A stretch of 23,455 bases of DNA, from IMG/VR virus record IMGVR_UViG_3300035698_007176, positions 1 to 23,455 of that record. One strand, given 5' to 3'. Origin of the DNA: a virus. Below the pieces are notes generated by a model. It did no database searches. It was given only the letters and a program-made list of their open reading frames with translations, and was not told the DNA's origin. A program made the position numbers and the translations under genes. Positions 14,148 to 21,077 of this stretch are shown one piece after another. Positions within the stretch are counted from its first letter, which is position 1. Every line of letters begins with the position of its first letter.

Positions 14148-15275
14148 ATGAGCAAACTATTAAGAAAATCACAAATAGAAGCCCCGAACGTAAACACCGA
14201 CGCCGAGAGACTCTCGAAGAGACCTGGGCGTTACAACAAACAGTTCCTTCGCAGTATGTATGGCGCGTTCCTAACGCTCTACAACGATAAGGATGAGATC
14301 CTGTTCTTCCCTGCTGGGGTCCTACGGGTCCAGCTGAACAAGGAGGTAGACCGGGTAATCCACCTCACGCCGGAGAAGTTGAATGCTGGTATCTTCCGCC
14401 CTGAAGGCTGTCAGCACCCAGGGTATGGTTACGATGACCTCACCGGCAACGCGAAGAAAGGTCAGCACACCTTTGAGCTTGCGGACATACCGCACCTTTC
14501 GCACTACCTCGGGAGAGTTATCCCAGAGGCAAAATCGTGGGGAATTCTCAACGTGGGGCCGCATCCTAACAGAATGTGCAACGCCTACAAACCGTGGATC
14601 CCAAACGGTCAAAATTCGGAGTTCCGCCTGGACAGTGCTACGTGGAAACCCGCAATCAACAACAGGAAGGTAGCCAATAGCTCGTTGGAGGACATGATCA
14701 CCAGGTTAGCGCCTGAAGCACTGGCGTATGCGACGAAACTCCCGAGCGCCTGGAGCTTGGCGGTGACGGCTATGCAATACTTTGGTGGGGTGCAGGGCCT
14801 GCCAGTCGTGGACCCGCGCAGCGATGACGATGAGGCGCTTATCCACGCTGTAAGGTGCGAGATTGCCACCCGGGAAGCTAAGAAAGCCTACCACGAAGGT
14901 AGGAGAGCACACCCGCAGCATGATGGGTCCTACCAGGACTACCAGCAGCCAGTAATGGCGGCTGTCGATCTTGAGCCACCGTCGTTGTCACCTCAACCGA
15001 CACAACCCGCGATCACCCGGGTGGAAGAACCTGTCGAGCAGCCCGCTGCGGAACAGACTCCTGTAGAGCAACCGTCCACTCCCTCACCGGAGACGGACGT
15101 AGTCTACAACACCAATACCCAGGAGCTGGAGCCGGCCAATCCGGCGCTCCTTGAAGAGGTGCTGCCTTATCCCGCTGTCATAGAGGAACCCCTGAAAACC
15201 CCCCTCACCGCAGCGGACGCCGCTGCGCTGACCCAAGCAATGCTGCAGCCCGCTCCCGTAGAGCAGGCTGTTTGA
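14148..15275 (+). CDS. hypothetical protein (375 aa) with a Pro/Glu-rich C-terminal tail
   Basis: The N-terminal 250 residues look folded, with RYNKQFLRSMYGAFLTLYND, an aromatic/His-containing region (DIPHLSHYLGRVIPEAKSWG), and a helical segment (EDMITRLAPEALAYATKLPS). From about residue 255 on, the sequence is Pro/Glu/Gln/Thr-rich with near-repeats (VEEPVEQPAAEQTPVEQPST), a flexible extension seen on many virion or scaffold proteins. No known family is recognised and no enzymatic motif is visible. The start is supported by the -10-like box 8 bases upstream, and the gene ends at a strong terminator. Confidence 0.65.
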   Translation: MSKLLRKSQIEAPNVNTDAERLSKRPGRYNKQFLRSMYGAFLTLYNDKDEILFFPAGVLRVQLNKEVDRVIHLTPEKLNAGIFRPEGCQHPGYGYDDLTGNAKKGQHTFELADIPHLSHYLGRVIPEAKSWGILNVGPHPNRMCNAYKPWIPNGQNSEFRLDSATWKPAINNRKVANSSLEDMITRLAPEALAYATKLPSAWSLAVTAMQYFGGVQGLPVVDPRSDDDEALIHAVRCEIATREAKKAYHEGRRAHPQHDGSYQDYQQPVMAAVDLEPPSLSPQPTQPAITRVEEPVEQPAAEQTPVEQPSTPSPETDVVYNTNTQELEPANPALLEEVLPYPAVIEEPLKTPLTAADAAALTQAMLQPAPVEQAV

Positions 15276-15293
15276 GGTAAAACATGTTGAACT

Positions 15294-15320
15294 CGCGCCG
15301 CCAGTAACTCTGGCGGCGCG
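15294..15320 (+). terminator. rho-independent terminator
   Basis: A perfect 11-base GC-rich stem (CGCGCCGCCAG at 15294-15304 with CTGGCGGCGCG at 15310-15320) encloses a 5-base loop, followed by a pyrimidine-rich tail (TTCTCTTCCTCTTT). It lies 18 bases after the 375-residue gene. Confidence 0.9.
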
Positions 15321-15331
15321 TTCTCTTCCTC

Positions 15332-15360
15332 TTTACCTAGGGGCATCGTTGAGGTAGGAT
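15332..15360 (+). promoter_or_regulatory. leaderless-type promoter before the GNAT-containing gene
   Basis: TTTACC at 15332-15337 lies 17 bases before TAGGAT at 15355-15360, and the ATG at 15369 is 8 bases further on. Sitting between a terminator and a start codon, it is the only place a promoter can be. Confidence 0.6.
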
Positions 15361-15368
15361 TACCGCAT

Positions 15369-17360
15369 ATGATCAAGGCGGCCAGCAGTATCGAACTTCC
15401 TATCGTAAAGAGGATCATGAGTTGTATCCACGACGAGGATCCAAGTTACTGGCCTCATGGACTGGACTCAGCTCAGTTTAACGGCGGACTCTACCTGGTG
15501 CAAAAGTCCGCCAGCGCAGAGCCCGTGGGCTTTGTAGGGTGGCAGAAGTTCAACGAGTCCGGGCGGGATGTCGGATACTACGCGATCGGTATCCTACCTG
15601 AGCACCGACAGCAGAGCTTCGCTAAGCAGGCAGTGACCCAGGTCCTACGTGAGATCGGCGGGCAGTGCGACGAAGTGAAGGCTATGGTGATGGTGCACAA
15701 TGAGCCGTCGAAGGCGTTGGCTCGATCCCTCAGTATCCCCATGATCGAGAAACTCGCAGCCGAGAAAGCCGGCTCCACCAAGGCGCAGATCGTGCAGGGG
15801 TTGTTAGGCGCAGTAGGCACTACAGCGTTGTTCGACCAGACTGCCGACCCGGACCGCTCTGTGGGCAGCACGTTCCAACCGTGGAAGTGGGACAAGGAGC
15901 GCAAGCTAATGGGCAGTCTGAACGCTATCCTGGGTGGATTAGGCGGACAGCAGATGGCGAAGGGAGAGTTTGGCCGAGGGCTGACTTCCATTGCCCTGGC
16001 CCCTACGAAAGACCTGGCTGTGAAAGGGATCGGGTCGCTGCACAACATTGATGACGCCGCGAAGAAGTTTTCTGAGGCTCCTGAGGTAGGTGGCATTCCT
16101 ACAGGAGCCATGATAGGCGCGGGAGGTATCGGTCTCGGTGCCCTGGGTCTACTCGCCTACAGCGCCAAACGAAAGGCCGACCACAGAAAGGCTGTCCTCG
16201 AGGAGGAAGCCAAGGGCCGGGTGCGTATCACCTTACCCACCAAACAGGAGGGCGACGCTGAGACACAGATCGAACTTCCGTTTGATGAGATCAACCTTTC
16301 CAACGCACTCCGAGGCCGCCTCAGCCGCGACACCCGGAGACGACTCTACGCAGAAACGAAGCAGCGCACCCGCCAGCGCAAGCCGAAGGATCCCGAGAAG
16401 CCCACGGAGGCTGAGCGCGAGACCTTGGAGTTGGTGCGGGAAAGCGACGATCTTGACAAGGCCGCGACGATGAACGAAAAGCTGCAAGGGCTTGTGGCGG
16501 AGCTCGAACTTCGCAAGCGCGGGTCTATAGGGCCAGCAGTAGCTCCGCAGAACGCGGTGCCTACGCCTCCTCAACTGGGACAGAATCCAGCGCTGAGAAT
16601 GAACCAGCAGAATCAAGCGGTAGCTAATTCTATCCAGCCGGCCCCTGATGCTAACCCGCAAATCATGCAGGCCGAGCAGGCAGCAATGCAAGCAGAGCAG
16701 GCAGGCGCGCAGCAAGCCGCCGAGATGGATCAAGCTAATCAGCAGGCCCAGATGGACCAGCAAGCGCAGTTCCAGCAAGCAATGTCAGCGTCAGAGCAGG
16801 AGAAAGACGTGCTCAAGATGCAGCTCGAGAAGGAGAAGGCTATGGGCGAGCTGAATAAGGCGCAGGCCGCAGCCGAGGCGAAGTCCAACGACGCTGCTGC
16901 AACGTCTGCAGCAGATGCAGCCAAAGGTGAGGGCACTGAGTCTCAGAAGCTGATCTCGAACCGAATCGGAAGGTTGGGTAAGCGAGTGAAGTCGGCGAAG
17001 GCTATCATGAACCCCACCGGGCCTCTACCTGGCAACCCAGTTAAACCAGGAACGCCGGGGACTCTGAGCGGTAACACTGGTCAGGTTATTCCGGAAAAGC
17101 CGGTCTACTTGAAGCCGCACGCGATGAACATTATGAACTCTTCTCCGGAAATGTCCGCCATGATCCCAAACATCGGCGTGTATCGCCACTCTTACGGACC
17201 CATGCTGGACTCCGTCTACGGGATGTTCAGGGATCGTTTCCTGAAGCCCACTCCGCCCCAACCCATAGCGCGCATGACTCGATCCGACATGATCAACAAC
17301 CCGGACATGATTGGATCACTTAGCCGAGTTTATAACGGGATACTGCGGCAGAACGCGTAA
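15369..17360 (+). CDS. probable virion protein with N-terminal GNAT-like domain (663 aa)
   Basis: Residues about 40-125 resemble a GNAT N-acetyltransferase core. VGFVGWQKF is followed by DVGYYAIGILPEHRQQSFAK, matching the acetyl-CoA loop pattern 'Q/RxxGxG/A' (with Ser for the first Gly), then AMVMVHNEPSKALARSLSI like the final 'N..a...y.k.GF' segment. After this come a Gly-rich hydrophobic segment (244-265), a basic region (RDTRRRLYAETKQRTRQRKP), a Gln/Ala-rich coiled-coil-like stretch (430-505) and a C-terminal domain rich in Met, Pro and Asn. Motif copies QKSA (46-48), AEKAGSTKA and LDKAAT link it to the neighbouring virion proteins. Acetyltransferase activity is plausible but the degenerate loop may be inactive. 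The C-terminal part is unknown. Confidence 0.6.
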   Translation: MIKAASSIELPIVKRIMSCIHDEDPSYWPHGLDSAQFNGGLYLVQKSASAEPVGFVGWQKFNESGRDVGYYAIGILPEHRQQSFAKQAVTQVLREIGGQCDEVKAMVMVHNEPSKALARSLSIPMIEKLAAEKAGSTKAQIVQGLLGAVGTTALFDQTADPDRSVGSTFQPWKWDKERKLMGSLNAILGGLGGQQMAKGEFGRGLTSIALAPTKDLAVKGIGSLHNIDDAAKKFSEAPEVGGIPTGAMIGAGGIGLGALGLLAYSAKRKADHRKAVLEEEAKGRVRITLPTKQEGDAETQIELPFDEINLSNALRGRLSRDTRRRLYAETKQRTRQRKPKDPEKPTEAERETLELVRESDDLDKAATMNEKLQGLVAELELRKRGSIGPAVAPQNAVPTPPQLGQNPALRMNQQNQAVANSIQPAPDANPQIMQAEQAAMQAEQAGAQQAAEMDQANQQAQMDQQAQFQQAMSASEQEKDVLKMQLEKEKAMGELNKAQAAAEAKSNDAAATSAADAAKGEGTESQKLISNRIGRLGKRVKSAKAIMNPTGPLPGNPVKPGTPGTLSGNTGQVIPEKPVYLKPHAMNIMNSSPEMSAMIPNIGVYRHSYGPMLDSVYGMFRDRFLKPTPPQPIARMTRSDMINNPDMIGSLSRVYNGILRQNA

Positions 17361-17366
17361 CACCCC

Positions 17367-20300
17367 ATGCACGTTGTAAGAAACAATCGCCTCGAGGAGA
17401 TCGCAGACGACGACCAGGACGTCGACTACGAGCTGACTGACGCCACGCGACAGTATGGTAGTCACACCAACTCGATCCCTCTAGCCAGCGCTGTGCAGGC
17501 CCCGCGCCTGTTCTACGGCGGCCGCTTTGCTAACCAGGCTCTAGCGATCGAGGGCGGAGAAGCACCCCTGGTGCAGAACCTCGACACGACTGACCCTGAT
17601 GGGCGCAGCTTCGATGAGACCGCCGGCGAGAAGCTGGGAGCCGTCCGCGCCAAGCAGGGCGGTAGAGTCATCTCCGTCAAGCCGGACTACATGCGCGTGC
17701 GCTACGATGACGGGAAGACGGACGACATCGGCCTCTACCAGGACATGGCCTTCAACCAGAAGTCTGGTATAACTTCCCGCCCCCTCGTGCAGAAGGGCGA
17801 CGTGTTCAAGCCAGGGCAGATGATGGCCGCGTCCAGCTACACTGACGACAAGGGCGTGCAGAACATGGGCCTGAATGCCCGAATTGGCCTCGTCCCTTAC
17901 AAAGGGTTCTCGATGGACGACGCCATCCCCATCTCCGAGTCCTTCGCTAAGCGCCTGTCCGCCATCCAATACAAGGTGGTGAAGCAGGACAGCACGGACA
18001 ATCTGAAGACAGGACTGAACCACTACCGCGCGCTGTTCCCGAATAAGTTCAAGAAAGAGAAGCTCGAAGCGTTCGATGACGACGGGCTCGTCCGGGCAGG
18101 CACGATCCTCGAACCCGGCGACCCCGTGCTACTGGCTACCATGCCTCGCACACTGTCGAGCTCGGGCGCCAATGTAGGGAAACTGTCCAAGGCCCTCCGG
18201 CAGCAGCGTCGAGACGCCTCGCAGACCTGGCACGGCAATCAACAGGCTAAGGTCGTGGCGTCGAAGAAGACGAAGAACGGTTACAAGATCGTCCTCAAGT
18301 ATGTCAAACCGACGGAGGAAGGGGACAAGATCGTTTTACGACAAGGCGCGAAGGCGACAGTGTCTAAGATCATCCCCGACGACCAGATGCCTCGCACCGA
18401 GGACGGGCAGGCTCTCGATGCGCTCCTCAATCCGTTGTCACTGGTCAGCCGAGCCAACCCGGCGTCGCAGCACGAGATGCGCCTGGGTAAGATTGCTCGC
18501 AAGATGGGCGTCGCTCTAAAGCTGCCCTCCTACCTTCCCAAAGGAGAGAACTGGAACGATTACATCGATAACCTGGAAGCCGAACACGGCGTCGAGTCCA
18601 AGGAACGTGTGTTCGATCCTGAGACGGATCGATTCCTGTCCGACCCCGTCACCGTAGGCTACGCCTTCGTCAACAAGCTACACCACACCTCGGAGGGTAA
18701 AGTATCCTCGCGAGGCACCGGCAGCTACGACTGTTTTGACGCCGAGACAGAAGCACTGACCGCTCGGGGTTGGGTGGCGTGGCCTGACGTGCGTGACGAT
18801 GACCTGCTGTGTGTCCCGTCGGAGGATATGGCAACCGCGGCATTCGAGAAGCCAACCAGGTTGGTCGATTACGATTTTGACGGGCACTTGCTGCGCTATG
18901 AGTCTACGCATCTGGACTGGGCGGTCACGCCGCAGCACAGGTTCCTGACCTACGGTAAGGGAGGTAAGATATTTTACCGGGAGGCTGCGGAGCTGCGCGA
19001 CGTCTGTCGTGTTGCAGTGCCGCAATTCGGATTTGAAGTGTCGGCCACTACCCCAACTTCCAAAGTGATTCATCCAACGTCGCAAGGCCGCGCGGCGAGG
19101 AACAGTGAACCTCTTGTGGTGGGGTTTATGGACTACGCCGCGTTCATGGGGTGGTGGATCTCGGAGGGCAGCGTGCAGGGCGCCCGTGTTTACATTTGGC
19201 AGCACGCCGACATACACCCAGAGCACAGCGCGGAGATAAAGAGCCTCATGTCTCGCATTTTTGGGAAGGACCCGATGGACCACGCTGGGCGGGGCTGGCG
19301 CACGGACGACAGGAGGGCGGCCGAGTTCCTAGCGGGCTACGGGACGAAGTCTGGGGATAAACGCATCCCCCGGGACATCATTGAGGCCGGCGGCGAGGCG
19401 GTGACGGCTTTCATGGATGCCTACGTGAAGGGTGACGGCACGGACGGGGAGTATGAGAAGTATGACGGACGCCAGGCGCTCAATGTCGTGCGGGCTGTAG
19501 GGAGCACCAGTCCGCGACTGATGGACGACATGCAGGAAATGCTCATGCGGCGTGGGCTGGGCCTCATCGCTCGGAAGACTCGCGACGACGGGGCTGAGGT
19601 TAGATTCCCCGACCGTGAAGTGGTCTACCACGGCGCGGCGTTTTACTCCGGGGCTGTGCATAGCAAGCGCAAGCGGGCCACGGTAGTCCCTCGGAAGGGC
19701 ATCCCGCGCTACAAGGGTGCGTGGAGCGAGCTCCGTTATACTGGGAAGGTCTATTGCGCGACCACTAGCACGGGACTGCTGGTCGTCCGCCGTAACGGTA
19801 AGCCAGTCGTCACTGGTAACTCCAACGAGCAGCCCAGCCGAGGCGGCGGAGAGATGGCCCAGGCGAAGAGATACTCTGGCCTGGAGAACTTCGCCACCCT
19901 CTCAAGCGGCGCCTACTCGCTCATGCGGGAGAACTCCACACTCCGCGGACAAAAGAACCACGATTTCTGGCGGGCCCTACGCTCGGACAGACCGCTCCCC
20001 AAAATCGACGAGCCGTTCGTGTGGCACAAGTTTCGCGCGATCCTGGCTGGAGCCGGGATGAATACCAAGGAGACCAAGAAAGGCCGCTACCGCCTGTCAC
20101 CATTCACAGACAAGGACCTGGACGAGCGCGGACCCATTGATATCGACAACGGCGAGATGGTGAACCTTAAAAACCTAGAACCTGTCAAAGGCGGACTGTT
20201 CGATGGTCGACTACTCAACGGGGAGAAGTGGGGCCGAGTCCGACTCCCCCGTCCGATTATCAACCCGGCAATGGAAGACACGGTGCGCGTGATGCTTGGC

Positions 20301-20369
20301 ATTACCAAGAATCAGCTGGAAGAAGTTCTCGCCGGTCGTCTCGACTTGGCTGAGGCCATGGAAAAATAG
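17367..20369 (+). CDS. phage RNA polymerase beta subunit C-terminal part, with intein, fused to a beta-prime N-terminal segment
   Basis: 1000 residues; 637 after removal of the intein (456-818). Residues 35-70 (NSIPLASAVQAPRLFYGGRF) match RpoB '[26 protein letters not shown]'. LNARIGLVPYKGFSMDDAIP (169-188) matches 'NMRVAFMPWNGYNFEDSI'. EEGDKIVLRQGAKATVSKII (317-336) matches 'GDKMAGRHGNKGVISKI', with both catalytic-centre lysines kept. LNPLSLVSRANPASQHEMRL and VGYAFVNKLHHTSEGKVSSR complete the match, followed after splicing by EQPSRGGGEMAQAKRYSGLE, the counterpart of '[27 protein letters not shown]'. From about 909 the sequence turns beta-prime-like (RLSPFTDKDLDERG ... EPVKGGLFDGRLL ... WGRVRLPRPIINP), without a zinc finger, and then stops. 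The start has no Shine-Dalgarno and lies 6 bases after the previous stop. Confidence 0.88.
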   Translation: MHVVRNNRLEEIADDDQDVDYELTDATRQYGSHTNSIPLASAVQAPRLFYGGRFANQALAIEGGEAPLVQNLDTTDPDGRSFDETAGEKLGAVRAKQGGRVISVKPDYMRVRYDDGKTDDIGLYQDMAFNQKSGITSRPLVQKGDVFKPGQMMAASSYTDDKGVQNMGLNARIGLVPYKGFSMDDAIPISESFAKRLSAIQYKVVKQDSTDNLKTGLNHYRALFPNKFKKEKLEAFDDDGLVRAGTILEPGDPVLLATMPRTLSSSGANVGKLSKALRQQRRDASQTWHGNQQAKVVASKKTKNGYKIVLKYVKPTEEGDKIVLRQGAKATVSKIIPDDQMPRTEDGQALDALLNPLSLVSRANPASQHEMRLGKIARKMGVALKLPSYLPKGENWNDYIDNLEAEHGVESKERVFDPETDRFLSDPVTVGYAFVNKLHHTSEGKVSSRGTGSYDCFDAETEALTARGWVAWPDVRDDDLLCVPSEDMATAAFEKPTRLVDYDFDGHLLRYESTHLDWAVTPQHRFLTYGKGGKIFYREAAELRDVCRVAVPQFGFEVSATTPTSKVIHPTSQGRAARNSEPLVVGFMDYAAFMGWWISEGSVQGARVYIWQHADIHPEHSAEIKSLMSRIFGKDPMDHAGRGWRTDDRRAAEFLAGYGTKSGDKRIPRDIIEAGGEAVTAFMDAYVKGDGTDGEYEKYDGRQALNVVRAVGSTSPRLMDDMQEMLMRRGLGLIARKTRDDGAEVRFPDREVVYHGAAFYSGAVHSKRKRATVVPRKGIPRYKGAWSELRYTGKVYCATTSTGLLVVRRNGKPVVTGNSNEQPSRGGGEMAQAKRYSGLENFATLSSGAYSLMRENSTLRGQKNHDFWRALRSDRPLPKIDEPFVWHKFRAILAGAGMNTKETKKGRYRLSPFTDKDLDERGPIDIDNGEMVNLKNLEPVKGGLFDGRLLNGEKWGRVRLPRPIINPAMEDTVRVMLGITKNQLEEVLAGRLDLAEAMEK
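18732..19820 (+). mobile_element. intein with LAGLIDADG-type homing endonuclease in the beta C-terminal gene
   Basis: It spans residues 456-818 (363 aa). Block A starts at Cys1 (CFDAETEALTARGWVAWPDV). Block B has WAVTPQHRFLTYG with TxxH. Endonuclease motifs are YAAFMGWWISEGSV and AVTAFMDAYVKGDGTDG. Block F is TGKVYCATTSTGLLVVRRNG, and block G ends KPVVTGN before the +1 serine. The penultimate residue is Gly rather than His. Both acidic endonuclease positions (Glu and Asp) look intact, so homing activity is plausible. The site falls in the conserved RpoB segment between 'ARSTGSY' and the '[14 protein letters not shown]' loop. The class differs from the first intein (Cys1 versus Ser1, different endonuclease sequence), so the two probably arrived independently. 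Confidence 0.92.
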
Positions 20370-20372
20370 ACC

Positions 20373-20401
20373 TTGAGCTGAGGCCAAGATCTGAGTATGC
20401 T
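20373..20401 (+). promoter_or_regulatory. leaderless-type promoter before the 71-residue gene
   Basis: TTGAGC at 20373-20378 (4 of 6 matches to TTGACA) lies 17 bases before TATGCT at 20396-20401. The ATG at 20410 is 8 bases beyond the -10 box. It begins right after the polymerase gene stop. Confidence 0.65.
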
Positions 20402-20409
20402 GTAGGACG

Positions 20410-20625
20410 ATGAATGCATCACAATACCTTCAATTAGTCGGAGCCACTGTTCGCTCCGGTGCCGCCGTCCTAGAAAAGTCTGCTTCGGCAGCTCCTTCAC
20501 AGCAGGAGATCCTCGCAGCCGGTTGGCCGCAAGAGGGTGAGGGCATCACGAAGAAGGCGGAACTTTCCCGCATCCTCGCTACCGGCCTGATGGTTTCAGA
20601 GGCTGAAGCGAGCCTCGCGGAATAA
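20410..20625 (+). CDS. small virion-like protein (71 aa) with LEKSA motif
   Basis: The ATG at 20410 sits 8 bases after a TATGCT -10 box; no Shine-Dalgarno is visible. The N-terminal 20 residues form an amphipathic helix (NASQYLQLVGATVRSGAAVL), followed by EKSASAAPSQ, then a second helix (KKAELSRILATGLMVSEAEA). The motif LEKSA is the same as in the larger predicted virion proteins. The gene has its own promoter and its own terminator, so it is a single-gene transcription unit that could be highly expressed. A capsid decoration or minor head protein is possible; no family is recognised. Confidence 0.65.
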   Translation: MNASQYLQLVGATVRSGAAVLEKSASAAPSQQEILAAGWPQEGEGITKKAELSRILATGLMVSEAEASLAE

Positions 20626-20661
20626 CCGGGAAACAAAACTTTAAATTTATTCATAGCCGAG

Positions 20662-20688
20662 AGGGCGGTCCTGTAATGGGGCCGCCCT
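20662..20688 (+). terminator. rho-independent terminator
   Basis: AGGGCGGTCC (20662-20671) pairs with GGGCCGCCCT (20679-20688) over 10 bases with one G-T pair and a 7-base loop, followed by a T-rich tail (TTCTGTGTTT). It ends the 71-residue gene. Confidence 0.85.
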
Positions 20689-20705
20689 TTCTGTGTTTAC
20701 AGATC

Positions 20706-21059
20706 ATGACTGCAAAAGAACAAACAGACGCCCTCCGCGCATTCTGCGGGTGGGTAAAATGCAAGGCATGCGAGCCCGGCGGGTGCTGCTTCTGGTGGTC
20801 CCCTGCCGAAGATCCGTCAGAGTGTCGTGCGACGCACTTCGCTCCGAATTATGCGGAGGACCTCAATGCTACGCACGACGTTGAACTGCTCCTGAAAGAC
20901 AAGAACGCAGGAAAGATAGATGGCCTGTGGTGGGACTACCGCGCGTGTCTGATCGACATCCAGGAGCGCGACGGAGAAGAATTCTCCGACGGCATCAACG
21001 CCTCCGCCGCTCAAAAGACTGAGGCGCTGTGCCGCACCGCCGACCTGTGGACTGATTAA
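20706..21059 (+). CDS. hypothetical protein (117 aa), Cys-rich N-terminus, possible phage ABA-sandwich domain
   Basis: The ATG at 20706 is used because the in-frame upstream start (20676) lies inside the terminator. The first 35 residues hold five cysteines (CGWVKCKACEPGGCCFWWSP), possibly a metal site. The rest has NYAEDLNATHDVELLLKDKN, a Trp/Tyr segment and a C-terminal helix with SAAQKTEALCRTADLW. That layout recalls the small 'phage ABA sandwich' family, in which a strand, the conserved 'ysxdxxaa' segment, and a final 'a.t..eAicraal' helix are characteristic. The resemblance is moderate. The gene opens the right-hand accessory cluster. Confidence 0.55.
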   Translation: MTAKEQTDALRAFCGWVKCKACEPGGCCFWWSPAEDPSECRATHFAPNYAEDLNATHDVELLLKDKNAGKIDGLWWDYRACLIDIQERDGEEFSDGINASAAQKTEALCRTADLWTD

Positions 21060-21077
21060 TCAATAACAACAACAGCA

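Noticed and set aside
16650-16760. Tandem DNA repeats or a CRISPR-like array in the Gln/Ala-rich region
   Set aside because: The repetition is at the amino acid level (AEQAxMQAEQA) with no regular DNA repeat units or spacers.
16233-16778. Leu-rich minus-strand ORF of 181 residues
   Set aside because: It is the reverse reading of the Gln/Ala-rich coding region of the virion gene (CAG/GCx codons read as CTG/xGC) and has no start context.
20676-20705. Longer start for the 117-residue gene at 20676
   Set aside because: This start lies inside the stem-loop of the terminator, and the extra residues look non-coding; the ATG at 20706 is preferred.
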